A stretch of DNA of 64,000 bases from Galbula dea (taxonomy: Eukaryota; Chordata; Aves; Piciformes; Galbulidae): NCBI GenBank assembly GCA_013399015.1, contig VWZX01002271.1:124001-188000 (forward strand), written 5' to 3'. The first letter of the stretch is position 1. Each line of letters starts with the position of its first letter. A model generated the notes under the pieces. That model saw only the letters and a program-made list of their open reading frames with translations, was not told where the DNA came from and did not search any database. Of this stretch, positions 1-12,756 are shown in pieces. Both the position numbers and the translations under genes were made by a program.

Positions 1-1926
1 GGAGGAAAGCAATTGTTTTCCAGCCTCATTAATAAATCATGTGTCTGAAGCCAACCTTGTGTCACTCTTTCAGACACCAGCAAAGGTATTAATTATTAAT
101 CCTCTTCCATTTCTCCTAGCAAATCTCATGTCACAGGGGTTATCCAAAGGAGACATCCCAGGTCAGGATGGTTCACAGCCTCTCTTTTAGCAGAGCTAAT
201 CAAATGGTCTATTACTAGTGTCTCATTTAACAATGTTTTACCCTGAATTTCTCCAAGAGCTTTGGATTCCCAGGGCCTGATCACATGGAAACAGCAAATT
301 TTGATTCATTATTTTCCTACTTTGTTCCATGCCCTCTTTGCAAGCCAGCTTTCCTGCATGGGAAAGGTCTGGAGATGAAAAATTCTTTAGTGACAGAACA
401 AATCCCATTTTAGAAAGAAGAAAGAAGAGATGAGCCAGCTCCAAATGATCTGTGGAATCTGTAACCCCTAAGGAAACAGGACAGGCCAGGAATGGAGCTG
501 GGAAATGACCTAAAGAAAAGGAATATGCTCAAAGGAAAGCACTAAGGAGGCATTAAAAAAATGAAATAGGGGAGAGGGAAAGGAAAAATAGGAATATCCA
601 TGAAAGAAAGAAGGCCCTGGGGACTGTTCAGAATATCAGATGACTCAAAAATTTCATCTTTTTCAAGAAAATTCTGTGTCTGACTCAAATTCCTGGAAGC
701 ATTTTGTTGTCCCTTATTCTGCTCTCCCAGCCCAGGAAGATCTATGCTGTCTTGGTGCTCCAGCTCCTGGGGTATATAAACAGCTCTTCTGGCCAGTGCT
801 TCTTTCTACTTCATTACATTTCTTTCTGTTGTTCTCTATGTTTATTTTTTCATAACCATGTGTAGATCCAAAGCTGGCTCTGGAAAATTGTCTCTTTTTT
901 TAACTCTTTGCATGGAGAAGGGTTTGGGGATAGCAGGAAGAGTGAAAGAAGGGGAGGAAAGCTTATGGGAAAAGCCTCACTGGTAAGGAAGAAAGAGGAG
1001 AAAAAGTCTTTTCACAGGTCACTGGTCCATGTCTGTCCCCACATCCAGAAATGGACCCCTCAGTCCTCAGGGGAATGAAGGATGCTGGTTGTCTTATCTT
1101 CAAGCTCTTGTTGGAAATGGGATCCTTTGGAAGTTTTCTCTGACAGAGAAAGGGCACTGTACATCAGAACGCACAGTTTTCATTCTGAGACTGAGTGTCC
1201 TAAGGCTCTAAACGTGGGTCTGCACCTTGGCAAGGAGAGTCAGGTGCCTCTGCAGACCCTCCTGCCATTACCCCACTCCTGATGTGGCTGCAGGACAGAC
1301 ATCTGTGCTCAGACAGGCAAACCTGACAAGAAACCACAGGTGATTTCTGGCCTGTCTGCAGGCAGAGCACATCTCAGTGTGATGCAGCTGATGCCACTTA
1401 GCAGCCAGAGGACCTGTTTGACAGAAAATGGACTTTGTCAATGGCATGAAGTATTTTCAACTGTTAAACTCCAGTTCTTTAATACTTGGAGCTGTTAGAG
1501 TGTTCCTTCTGAAGTACTTAACTCTCATGCTAACACACAACCACCAAAATGGGCTAAATATCAAGCAGTTCCTTTACTTAGGCTTCCTGTCCCCACCAAG
1601 ACACTTCCCAAAGTTACTGCAAGGAGCAGGTCACAACAACATTGGGTGTCATTCATCCACAGCAGTGGATAAACCCATAGCTACCACATCCTGCTTTAAT
1701 CCTCCAGCTCTTAACAGCAACCCTAGGATGGAAAATACATCCCACATTCAAGGAGCTCACTCCTTTTTCATGAGCTGTGACAGATGTTTCCATCCTTTCC
1801 CACAGAAAAGAGAGAGAGGACAGACAAATTGAAGCTTGTCATTTACACTGGCAAAACACAAGCATGCAGGAGAATGCTTCAGTTTAGTGGCATCACTGTG
1901 AAACTGGGAGCTTTAAGTTGTCTTAG

Positions 1927-2041
1927 AACAAGTAAACAGAACCAACAAAACAAGCCACACACAAAACCAATCAAAAACTCCCCAAACCCCTCAGAAAAGC
2001 AAAACAAACAACAAACAGACCAACCCCCAAATCAAACAAAC
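1927..2041. repeat. Low-complexity A/C-rich tract, nearly free of T and G
   Basis: About 115 bp of degenerate AACAAA/ACCAAA-like sequence with strong strand bias, for example ACAAAACCAATCAAAAAC and AAAACAAACAACAAACAGAC. The chance frame through it (1784-2062) is rich in N, P, K and Q and is not a gene. Confidence 0.8.
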
Positions 2042-3019
2042 AGTATATGGAAGCTGTTATAAAGACCCCAGGACTACAGAAGAACAAATTACCTTGAAAG
2101 AGTTATTTCACAGTTACCATTTTCTTCTTTCTTCCAGTCATGTTGCCATCATCCACTTTGCTCCTTTGTTTCAGCCAGTACTTCAGGTAGTATCTTAAAA
2201 ATCCAGGCAGGCTGGCATGTTGATATTATGACATTTTCATTCCCTCTCTAAAAAAATGAGCTTTTTCTCTGCATTGGGCTGCCTGGCATATGATTGCAGT
2301 CCCCAGGATAAATAATTGAGTCAAGCCTATTATCCAAAGAACAGGGTTTATGCCTATCTGTCTTTTTACTATAAGGTAACTAACTCTTGAGTTGAGTTGG
2401 AATTAATGATACCTCTGGAAACCTCTTGTACATCTCAACTGAATAGGTGAAAAAAAAATCCTTTTCCCCCCCTCTGTTGAAGATAGTGAATGCTCTGAGT
2501 TGGAAAATAAATGTGGAATGAGATTAGAAATATGTCTTGATCTTCATGCTTATCCTCTATTAAAAACAGAGCTGTCAAAGGAAAGCTGCAGGAGGAATAG
2601 TGTACAGAAGGAAGGGGCATAGATTATTACAGCTACAAGCTGAAAATGAGAGACAGCAGCAGCAAGAGAGCAGAGCAAGAGCATGGAACTGCACCAGCAG
2701 ATACATAGGGTGGCAGCCCAGTGTTACTCCTGCTTCCTGGAGAAGGGTTGGTTTGCCAGAAGTAAAGCTGAAAGCTCCCTATAAATTCTGCCTGTCTCTT
2801 GCTGCTCAGCCAGCAGTGCATTCTGAAAAGCTGAGGGATGTTTTGCAAAAGCTGGAGCTGCTGATCTGGATCTTCACTCTGGTTAAGAAGCATCAGTTGC
2901 AGATCCCAGGTCGTGTAGCCAGAGCCTGTTACAGACGCAGGTGTCCTCATGCAGATCTGAGGTCTGATCTTTGCTTCCCAGTCACAACTCCCCACCCACA
3001 GGATACTTTTCCCCCTTCA

Positions 3020-3290
3020 AGTTGATAGGACAAGAGGAAGTGGCCTCAAGTTGTGCCAGGGGAGGTTTAGGATGGACTTGAGGAACAATTTCTGCCCCAA
3101 AAGGGTTGTCAAGGCCTGTCCCAGGCTGCCCAGGGCAGTGCTGGAGTCACCATCCCTGGAGAGGTTGAAAAGCCATGGAGATGTGGTGCTGAGGGACATG
3201 GCTTAGTGGTAACCTGGCAGTGTCTGTTAATGGCTGGACTTGATGATCTTAAAGGTCTCTCCCAACCCAAATGATTCCATGATTCTTTCT
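3020..3290 (+). mobile_element. CR1 LINE, 3' fragment
   Basis: Runs from the GATAGGACAAGAGG block through CAGGCTGCCCAGGGCAGTG, GGAGTCACCATCCCTGGAG and GGACTTGATGATCTTAAAGG to a GATTCCATGATTCT tail. It belongs to the same subfamily as copies near 22233, 24635, 47301, 57817 and 62160. Confidence 0.92.
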
Positions 3291-4993
3291 TTGTGAACTC
3301 TGCAAGAAAGCCTCCCCATCAAAGAGGTGGGGACATGGAAAGGTTTCCTTTAGGTTTTACAAAACTTACTTCAGATTCCACACCAAAATGAAGGTGCTTG
3401 TGCCCAGGCTTCCAGACATCACAGGCTTTGCTTCTCCTTCATACACACCAGAGCAGACACCTCTGATGAAGCAGCAGCCCCAGGACCAGCAGAGCTACCT
3501 CCTGAAGTCACTCACATGCAGGCACAGAGACAGCAGCTATTGCTTATGAGCCAGAGCCACTGGGATCATAATCAAGCTGAAAACTCAAAAGAAAAAAAGC
3601 ATCAAGGTTTAAAGTAGAATTTTGATTTGTAAAACTGGAGTTTCTCCTATTCTCTGGTGCCAAGATGCATTTTTAGGCATATTAATGAGGTGCTTGGCAA
3701 GACTTTTGCATTGATGAAGAGCATATAAACTGCATTTCCTGCCTTAAAACAGACAAGCAAAAAACCTGTTCTAGAGAACTGTTAAACATGGCCACAACCA
3801 GAACTCTATCCCAAGGTACACAGGGGATTTGTGTTAATTAGTTCATCAGTTTTAAGTAAAAGGAATTGTGTGCAAACAACTGGTCTTGAGGGAAATGCCC
3901 AGAACTAGCTGAAGTAAAACAGTCTGCTCAGGACTGTTACTAACTCTCTTCCTTGTCATATACATCTCTAACAGAGACATTAACAGGTTTGGAGGAGAAA
4001 AAAGGAGTGTAATTAAACAAAGTAGGGGGAAAAAAAAGTGCTTCACCATGAAAAGGAATCACACATGAACCTACCTATAACTCTTCTGGGTATAAACCCC
4101 CAAATCCAGCATTGATTTGAAGACACCTAGTTGCTTAGAGATCTTAAATGAGCTGCTCCCATTGTTCTGCTGTGGCTGATGGACAGTGGTGAGGATTGCA
4201 GCTTTCTCTGTTATTAACCATGGATTCTGAGAAACAAAGACAATTTAAATTCATGAAGAGGATTAGCCATTGATGTCCTGAACCACATGGGAGAGCACCA
4301 TGTATTTCAAAGTTCCTCCCAGGGCTACAGACCAAGGAAGGATTTTTTTCTCTTGGCTTTTTTTGGGGCTGTTACCATAGTCTCATGTCCTTCAAATGCA
4401 TGCTCAAGGGTTTTGCTTGGTGCTTGTTTTTAATAGCATTTTGCCAAATACAGATCCTCCCTCCTCTTGGCCAGTGACCACGTGCTCAGAGTAGCATGGA
4501 TGAGAGTGAAGAAGAAAATCTGCAGCTCCCAAGGGCTCTCAGAGACAAAAGACACAGTTCTGCAGAAATAACAAATTAAAGAGGCAATCAGTCCTCCTGC
4601 ACAGTTTTTTTCCCCCCTTCTGAAACATAGAATAATACTCCATCTTTAGCATTTAACCCTTTCAGGGGAAATAGATTCAAAGCAATTAGGTCCCTTGAGG
4701 TCTTTGCCAGGTGGTGACAGTCTGAGTGTCAGCAAAGCCCTGTTAGAGCCCTGCCTGGGAGATGCTCAGCTAGCAGAGGAGCCCACTTCTCAGCTGATTA
4801 CTTCATCATGTTGTTTACCTTTGACTGCACACAAATTACAGCCACATCACAAAGCAATCCAGCATGCCTCAAGATGTCCTAACCCTTTTTACTCCTAGCA
4901 TAGGCTTTGAAACAGAAAATGGAAAAATCAATGTGCTTAGATCAGAGTCTGAATTTGCAAAGTCTGGCTATGGATGAAGTTTAGTGTACATGG

Positions 4994-5006
4994 CACACAC
5001 ACACAC
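4994..5006. repeat. Short CA microsatellite
   Basis: Six to seven CA units, GGCACACACACACACAGC. Too short to be very unstable. Confidence 0.85.
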
Positions 5007-5518
5007 AGCTGGATGGGTTGTATCATGATGCTGTGTGTGTCCAGAAATCCCTCTGGAACAATTGTGTTTGATTAAAAGGTGTGCTAAGTGTTGTAACTAC
5101 CACCTTGAGTAAAGCTCATTGGGTCTTTAAACTGATTGTTAATTCCTCACTGCCTGCCAGGGCTGGAATACTGATCAGGATGTCTGGCAGCTGAGAGTGT
5201 AAGAGTGAAAACTGCAACCTCTTTTTGTCAAAAGGAAGTATGTGCTTCTTAATTTAGCATCCAGTAGGCACTTAGGGATGGTCAACTGATGGCTGAAGAG
5301 TGAACTGAAGGAAGAACTCAGCTTTCCAGCAGCAGAAGCAGGTCATTATCACAGATGGGTCTCTCAAAGGCTTACTTCATGTCAAGGGTCAGTGCTGGAC
5401 TGGCCACTAGATAAGGGCCAGATGCTCTCTCTGGACACCTGTGCCTTCCCAAAGGGAAGAAAAAGGGAATAAGGGAGAGACACTGATGGCTTGGGAAAGA
5501 AAACAAACAGCTTGAATG

Positions 5519-6030
5519 GCAATAATAACAATAAAATCAAATATATGTAAGTATATACAAAGCAATACCAAACCCAATCCCTGCTGGCAGTGACATCACT
5601 GATGCTGTGGCAGCACTGGGGAAGTCCCAGACTGGACTCAGCAGCAGATGGGAACTGGGTTCAGGAGCACAGGGATCAGGGTCAAAGGCAGAAGGACAGA
5701 GTCCTCCTCAGTCACTGGCCAGTGAAGAACAGGCTTGACCCTCCTGATCCCTCAGCTTTCTCCTGAAGATGACATCCCTGGATGGAATCCCTTGCTGGTC
5801 AGTTCAGGGTCACCTCTCCTGTCCCCTCCTCCCTGCAGCTGCCACCTCTGACTCCCTGCAGCCCCAGGTGGGACACAAGCTGGAGCAGTGGCCTTGGTGT
5901 GCAGAGGAGCAAGTGTAAGGCAGAGGCTTTGTGCAGCCCCAGCCTTGGCAGGAGGTGTCCCCATCAGGTGTTGTCCCTGCTAGCAGCAGAGCCTGTGTGG
6001 GAGAACATGCTGTGAGCTGCAGCAAGTGCC
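5519..6030 (+). mobile_element. Probable degraded avian ERV-type solo LTR
   Basis: The segment opens with an AATAATAACAATAA run and TATACAAAGCAATACC. It becomes GC-rich and carries TCCTGAAGATGACATCCCTG, TGGAATCCCTTGCTGGTCAG and TTCAGGGTCACCTCTCCTGT followed by TCCCCTCCTCCCTGCAGC. This order resembles an abundant avian endogenous-retrovirus LTR family in which an AATAAT run and a TATACAAA block precede a TGGAATATCCCTTTGGTCAG block. No gag, pol or env reading frame is next to it, and I could not define TG...CA ends or a target-site duplication. Both limits are approximate. It could instead be an unrelated GC-rich unique segment. Confidence 0.45.
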
Positions 6031-8150
6031 TCCCTGAGAAGAGACTGAGCTGAGAAGTCCAAGCCCTGCACAGAATTAGTTCTGTTCTAGTTCAAACCAG
6101 GACACATATATAATGCAAACACTCATCTCAATGTGCAGATATGTGGAGAGTCAGATATAAACCAATGTCCTTTCCAGGCTCCTCTCAGCCCTCCTGATGA
6201 TCCTGGCAACACCTCACAAGCTGCATCTTCCTGTGAGCAGGTGAGAAAAAGAATGCCACCTGCTGTACCAAGAGTCTCTGCAGATCCACCCTGTCTGGAG
6301 GATGGAAATTTTGCTGTCATCTTTGTGTCACCTAAGAGGCTTACATCTCAAAATTGCCTTTTGGACTTCCAACCACAGTTAAAGAATCCCATACAACTAC
6401 AGCAGCAACATCTACCTCTCCCTCTACATGGGTAGCTGGAATGCAAGCTTCAGAAGAGAATAAGTTACAGTCAATATGCCAAGAATTCAGTTTATTACTC
6501 AGCAAATGAAGCCCATGTTTGAAATGGAACTTTCATTTCTCAGTTCTGATTGCTCTGGACACTTGGTGTCAATGCTCCAGCACTCTTTGCAGCAGCTCCC
6601 CATAGTGGGACTCCACATCAAAGGTCTTTTCTTAATGGATGCTCTCCATGGAGCAGACCCAGCAGCCTCAGGCATGTTTTCTTTTTACCTCTTCACAATG
6701 TTTCACCACAAAATGAGGAGAAAGCACAGTGAAAACCTGACATGCATTGCTGGAAGGGGTCTGTACCCTGCTCCAGCCACTCTGAAGTTGGTGTTTTTCC
6801 TTCAAGGCTACTTTGAGAAGAATATTTACTGAGAACAAACTATAAGCAAAGCAGCTTCTTCACTCAGAGACCAGAATTGCTGCGGGACCTCCCCACCCTC
6901 ATCTTGTCTGTCTACAGCTCTGCTGAGCTTGCCAGCATTTAGATTTTTGTTTGCAGAAGTCTGTACACACAGAGGCTCTCCTAGGCTTAAGGAAAAGCAG
7001 AAGCCATCAACCACCAGTCAACAGGGATCATTCAGGAAGCCTGGAAAGGTTTCACCTGCTTGCTGACAAGACATGGCAGGGTGAGAACTGGGTTTCTATT
7101 TTAAAGCTCAGCTACTCCAAGAATAGGACTAGGCAAGTGTCTAGACATTCCTGAAGAGAGAAAGAGCAGCCTGGAGCAGTTAAACCAGAAGGTATGAGGA
7201 CATCTACATAATGAAGGGTTTTTGCTTTCTCCAACAGTCCCTTAAAGGTTGGAGAGTCTGCTCTGTGTTCTCAGAGCCCATCTGATGTCCATCCACACCT
7301 CCTCTCTCCTGTTAAACACACAAACTGGAGCTGATGGCAGCAACCTTCCCCTTCTATTGAATGTCCCAGCAGATCATGCAGGATCAGAAATCCAAGCTGC
7401 ACTTTTTGCTCTCTCAAATGGTTTGAAACATCTCTCTGAGCACTTAACCAGCATGGTTGAGGCTGACACTTTGTTAAAGCTGGTTTACTCCATTAGATTA
7501 GTAGCTTAATCTTTTAGTCTAAAAGGAGAGTCTCAGCCCTCTTGTAGAGGAACCCTTCATCTATGGAGACAGACATTCCAGAGGTGGTGTAAGGAGCAAC
7601 ACAGGCAGGGAGCTACTCAGATAAAGTAGTAATAGGGAAGCTATAATATTTGAAGATTATCTTTTAGTCATGTATTACTATTCTGTAGCTGCTATCAAAG
7701 TCTTTATCCTAAATCAACCTGCTGCAAAGTTGTATTGGAAAAGCAATATTTGTGATTGAGATATGGTAGGGAACAAAGCACCTCCAGATCCCACAGCTGC
7801 TAGATTCCAATGGATAATATTTAATATCTTTGAAGGATAAAACCAGTTTATATTTGCAGTCTGGGTGATTCTTTTTTATCTGCTCTCCTTTCACTGCAGA
7901 CAATATTATGAGTTAGATTACAATACATTATTGGATGAAATATCCATAATATCCCCATGAGCTTCCTCAGTCTTTAATGGGACAAAAAAAAAGTTAGAGG
8001 TGGAAGGTGACAATGGAAAAAAAATACTGAATTGATTTCTTTAAATGACTGGATATTTGGAATAAAAATAATGAAAGTAACTGAGAAGTTATTTTTGCAG
8101 TGAAGGTGCAAAATGATCATGTCCAACAAAGCTTTTAGAGCACAAGATAA

Positions 8151-8355
8151 ACTGGGGTCCTCAGCACAGGAGAGACATGGACATGGTGGAACAGGTCCAG
8201 AGAAGGTCATAAAAATGATCTGAGGGTTTGAACCCCTCTGCTGTAAGGACAGGCTGAAAGAGTTGGGGTTGTTTAGCCTGGAGAAGAGAAGGCTCCAGGG
8301 AGACCTTACTGTGAATTTTCAGCACTTACAGGAGAGCTGTAAGAAAGGTGAGGAC
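8151..8355 (+). mobile_element. CR1 LINE, internal fragment lacking the 3' tail
   Basis: Matches the interior of the CR1 end: GTCCTCAGCACAGGAGAGAC, a decayed GAGGACAGGCTGA block, GAGTTGGGGTTGTTTAGCC and GGCTCCAGGGAGACCTTA. It stops before the gaagaattt-type block, so it is truncated at both ends or was broken by a later deletion. Confidence 0.85.
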
Positions 8356-8640
8356 TGCTAATAACATTTACTCCTCCTGAAATACCACTGAGAGGATTCA
8401 CACTCAAAAATCCTTTACTTCAGGCACTCAGGTAAATCCTGAAATTCCTGTTGGAAGGAAGTCTCTTGCTGGCTTTGTAGCTGGAATGAGCCAGGTAAAG
8501 CAGTGGTGTCTGGGGATAACCCATGGTGATGCTGAAGGAAGTAATTCTATGCTGGATCAAGATCTCCAAGGCACAGACTTATTATTTCCTTGTTTTTTCT
8601 TGATTGTGTGTATTATGAGCATAGATTATCAACTTGTTGA

Positions 8641-8992
8641 TAGAATCACAGAGCCATTAAGGTGGGAAGAGACTTCCAAGATCATCAAGTCCAAACATCA
8701 ACCTATCACCATCACATCTATACAATTTTTTTAACCCCTCCAGGGGCTATGACTCCACCACTGCCCTGAGCAGCCTGGGCCAATGCCTAACAACATTTTC
8801 TGGGAAGAAATTCTTCCTGATATCCAACCTGAACCTCCCCTGGTGCAATTTGAGGTCATTTCCTCTTGTCCTCTCACTCATAACCTGGGAAAAGAGACCA
8901 ATCCCTTCTTGCTACAGCCTTCTTCTAGGTAGTTGGAGAGAGCAAGCTAAGGTCTCCCCTGAGACTCCTCTTCCTCAAGCTAAAGAGCCCCA
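8641..8992 (-). mobile_element. CR1 LINE, 3' fragment (minus strand)
   Basis: Starts with the inverted tail AGAATCACAGAGCCATTAAG and proceeds through GATCATCAAGTCCAA, ACTCCACCACTGCCCTGAGC and CAGCCTGGGCCAATGCC to a decayed GAGCCCCAAAAGC block. It lies about 290 bp after the copy at 8151. Confidence 0.92.
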
Positions 8993-10149
8993 AAAGCATT
9001 ATAAAAAAGAAATTAGTAGCCTGAAGTGAGACTGTTGGACCCTGGACATGGAACCCAAAGGGGTTCTCTGCAGGACTGGGGGATATGAGCAGCCAGCAAG
9101 AAAGTCAAGGTCCAAGAGAAGGGGTGAGTTCAGGAATCACCTCCATACACACTGGGAAACCAGAGCTGTGCATGACCAGGGGAAACATAAATGAAAGAAG
9201 CTGGTTTAGGATAAAAGTTAAGACTTCTGCCAAAAGGGAGTTTGACACAAAAGGCCAGGGCCTTCTCTAGTATAAGTCAATCAAATCAGGGCAGTTCTGC
9301 AGGGATAAATCTGGCCTCTGAGATTGTGACTGGGAAGAGAAATCTGTTTTTAAGAGTGCTCCAATCTGGAGCAAACTCATGCAGATGGCAAAGCAACTCT
9401 GTGATGACAGGTGACAAATGAACTCTGCTGTGACAAGTGAGAAAACTGTTCAGGAACATAAAATATTAGAAATACATTTCTTGCATCCCTCTCCCTTTGG
9501 AGAGGGTCAGATCCTTGGATCTGCCTCTGGCCTGCAGATGGGGTTTAGGGTAAGAGCCCTAAGGCTGCATCAACACTTTCTGCTCTGTGACAGTCCTGTG
9601 TTCAGTTCAGAAGACAGCTTTAATATTTTATGCTGCTAACTCTGTAAAAAAAGGAAAAAAAACCCTCAAACCCCAGCTGCAGACCAGCACTACAGCTTCA
9701 CAGCATGTTTCTTTGAGCTGAGTTTCTTGGTGCATGAATAAAAATGAAGTCAACTAAGGAGTTCCCCCTCTCCCCTGTTTAATTTAATTGTGACCTTCCA
9801 TTCTTTCCCTCCAGAGAAGCTTGATATTACTTTGTAAAGGGCATTTTCACTTTTTAATTGAAAAAGACAATCAGGCTGTGGCAGAAATTATTGTTCCCCA
9901 CCTTGAAAATTAGTGCCTGGGTTGACTATTCATAGCATTTCAGCTGCAGTGAAGAGCTGGGGCTTGTGTGCATCTTAATGGGTAAATTACAGGTCCTCTC
10001 CCCTTAGAAGCTCCAAAGCAATTTAAAGGAATAAAGGAGCACTGAAGAAGGTCCTCAGCTGATTGTACAGCTTTGGAGAAGGACAACAGTCAGTGAATGT
10101 GCTTTTCCCTCTTGGTTTGGTAGAATGCATTGTCAGGGCAGAGAGGAAC

Positions 10150-10828
10150 AGGGTTCTGTGGAGAAGGACTTGTGGTGCTGGTGGGTCAGAAGCTGGACAT
10201 GAGCTGGCAATGTGTGCTCACAGCACAGAAGCCAACTGTGTCCTGGGCTGCATCCCTAGCAGCATGGCCAGCAGAGCAGGGAGGGAATTCTGTCTCTGCT
10301 CTGGGAAGACCTCACCTGCAATGCTGGGGCCAGCTCTGGAGTCCTCAGCACAGGAGAGACATGGACCTGATGGAGCAGAGTCCAGAAGAAGCCACAAAAG
10401 TGAGCCAGGAGCTGGAACCCCTGTGCTGTGAGGACAGGCTGAGAGATGTTGGGTTGTTCAGCCTGGAGAAGGCTCCAGGGAGACCTTCTTCTGGATTTTC
10501 AGTACTTAATGGGTGACTATAAGAAGATAGGAGAAGACATTTCATCAGGGCCTGTTGTGACAGGACAAGGGGTAATGGTATGAAACTAGAAGATGGAGAT
10601 TTAGACTAGACAGAAGGAAGAAACATTTTACACCAAGGGTGGCAAGACACTGGCCTAGGTTGCCCAGAGAGGTGGTAGAATCCCTATACCTGGAATCATC
10701 CCAACTCAGGTTGTTTGGGGCTCTGAGCAACCTGCTCTAGTTGCAGATGTCCCTGCTGACTGCAGGGGGGTTGGACTAGATGACCTTGGAAGGTCCCTTC
10801 CAACCCAAACCATTCCATGACTGTATGA
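10150..10828 (+). mobile_element. CR1 LINE, long 3' fragment
   Basis: About 680 bp, one of the two longest copies. It includes the upstream GAGAAGGACTTGTGGTGCTGG block and AAGCTGGACATGAGCTGGCA, then the AGCCTGGAGAAGGCTCCAGG region and a TTGGACTAGATGACCTTGG tail ending CATTCCATGACTGTATG. The ORF2 frame is broken, so it is a dead copy. Confidence 0.93.
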
Positions 10829-11357
10829 AAGGTGACATTCAGGTGTTACCCAGGCTGATCCTGGCTGTAGTACTTTCATATCCTACAACACTGATAGAGC
10901 AGAGGCTCACTTGTACTCCAAGCAGTAAGGAACAGAACTCAGGAGGACTTCAGTGGAAAATGCAAGTATTTAAAACTCAGGAAATGGGAAATGCTAAGCA
11001 GCTTTCAGACACCTTAATTAGTGATAACACCAGTCTTAATCTCAGAATTGAATTCATAGAAAATCAATTAGAACATTAAAAAAAATGAGATTAGATGGTA
11101 ACAGGCAAAGATTAATGTATTGACAGCATTATCAAGGCAAAGGAACTGTCAGAGGGTTTGCTTAACAAGTTTACTACAGCCCTGAAAGCTGAAAAAGTTT
11201 ACTTTCCAGGGAAAGTTGTTGGAAATGAGATTAGCCATTCCACTGGGAGGTATCTGGAGAAAGAAAGATACTTTAACACACCCTGTTGGTCACCAAGCTG
11301 CAAGAGGTTGCTACTACATTCCTACAAGGGGATTTAGTATAAGTGTGAAGAGAACCA

Positions 11358-11829
11358 AGAAGCATGGTTGATCTACTAGAGAGGATGCAGAGAAGGGCAA
11401 CTAGGCTAATCAGGGGTCTGGAAAACAGGCCTTATGAGGAGAGGCTTAGGGAGCTGGGGTTGTTTAGCCTGGAGAAGAGGAGGCTGAGGGGAGACCTTAT
11501 CGCTCTCTTCAGCTACTTGAAAGGTCATTCTAGGGAGGCGGGTGTTGGCCTCTTCTCCCTTGTGACTAGTGACAGGACTAGAGGGAATGGGCTTAACCTG
11601 AGCCAGGGTAGGTTTAGATTAGATATTAGGAAGAATTTCTTTACTGAAGGAGTGGTTAGATATTGGAATAGGCTGCCCAGGGAGGTGGTGGAGTCACCAT
11701 CCCTGGAGGTGTTTAAGAAGAGGATTGATGTGTTTCTTCAGGGGATGATTTAGGGGTAAGAGTAGTGTAGGGCTATCTGTTGGACTAGATGATCTTGAGG
11801 GTCCTTTCCAACCCTAATGATTCTGTGAA
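11358..11829 (+). mobile_element. CR1 LINE, 3' fragment with intact ORF2 C-terminus
   Basis: About 470 bp ending in CCAACCCTAATGATTCTGTG. It keeps a single open frame from 11364 to 11753 (129 residues with MQRRATRLIRGLENRPYEER, LGLFSLEKRRLRGDLIALF and NFFTEGVVRYWNRLPREVVE). This is the C-terminal end of the CR1 ORF2 reverse-transcriptase protein. The endonuclease and RT domains are absent, so it cannot move on its own. The open frame and regular motifs suggest this is among the younger copies in the window. Confidence 0.95.
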
Positions 11830-12718
11830 GTGCAGGAGGTCTTCTGGAGTGGTCTGAAAAGATGGTCAGGACCCTCTGGCAAGAAGCACAGTCTGTGTCT
11901 AACAGTCCTAGCCTAATAAAAGGTTGGGATTTCCTGTATTTGAAAGAAGACAAAACAAACCCAAGCTCTGGCCAAGTAGGGAACATCCCACATGTTCCAT
12001 GAGATAATTTAAAAGACCCAATACATTTCATTTTTGTTATTTGTGGCTCCAACAGACCTGATTCCTCTCAAGCAAGCACTGAATTCAGAGCCACACTTAG
12101 TCACTTAATTCATTACAGTCACAGGCAAGGGAAGGTAACTAATTGTCAGCCTCTAACAGAGGGGTTAGAAATGCTCATAGCCAATCATATAACCATGAGC
12201 TGCTTTTCAGAACAGCTGAGGTGGTCATTTTTACTTCATTTCCCTGCAAGAGAATTTCTGTTGTGATACATCCCACCCAGTTACACTAATCTTCTAGCAA
12301 TACATCATAGCCAATAAGAGAAACAGAAGAAACTGGAACAGATGTGATCTATCTCAGTCTGACATAGCCACATGGAAATGTGAAGGGGAAAAAAAAAATG
12401 CTGTATTGATTTGTCCTCTGGAGCATAGCTAATTTGTAAAGTGCTCTTATAACTAATACCTTAACATTCATTGCACATTTCAATAACAAGTAATTACAAC
12501 TCTAATATTTGGGATTGTGTAATGACAAAACATTTGTGAAAAAAAACCCCAGAAGTTCAAGAAAGCATGAAATGACATTAATTCAGATGAACTGGTGTTA
12601 ATTATGCAAGGTGATAAATTGGGCCTTCTCTAATTGCCTGTAACAATTTCATACATTAAGACACCCCTGTTTCCCTCTTGCTCTTCAGTAATACAGTTGT
12701 CCTGTGCTGGTTCTTGGA

Positions 12719-12756
12719 ATTATAGAATCATTAAAGTTGGAAAAGACTTCTAAGAT
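12719..12756 (-). mobile_element. CR1 LINE tail, 38-bp stub (minus strand)
   Basis: ATAGAATCATTAAAGTTGG followed by AAAAGACTTCTAAGATC is the inverted end of a CR1. It stops abruptly where a plus-strand CR1 begins. Confidence 0.8.

Noticed and set aside
2600..3025. 141-codon open frame with a Q/R-rich start
   Set aside because: No recognisable domain, no splice or promoter context, a strong reverse-strand frame over the same bases, and it ends at the start of a CR1 copy. Most likely chance.
5600..6030. CpG-island promoter
   Set aside because: The segment is GC-rich but has few CpG dinucleotides and no first-exon features. An old LTR explains it better.
10063..10516. Overlapping 122- and 128-codon frames
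   Set aside because: Both lie mostly in the CR1 fragment at 10150-10828.
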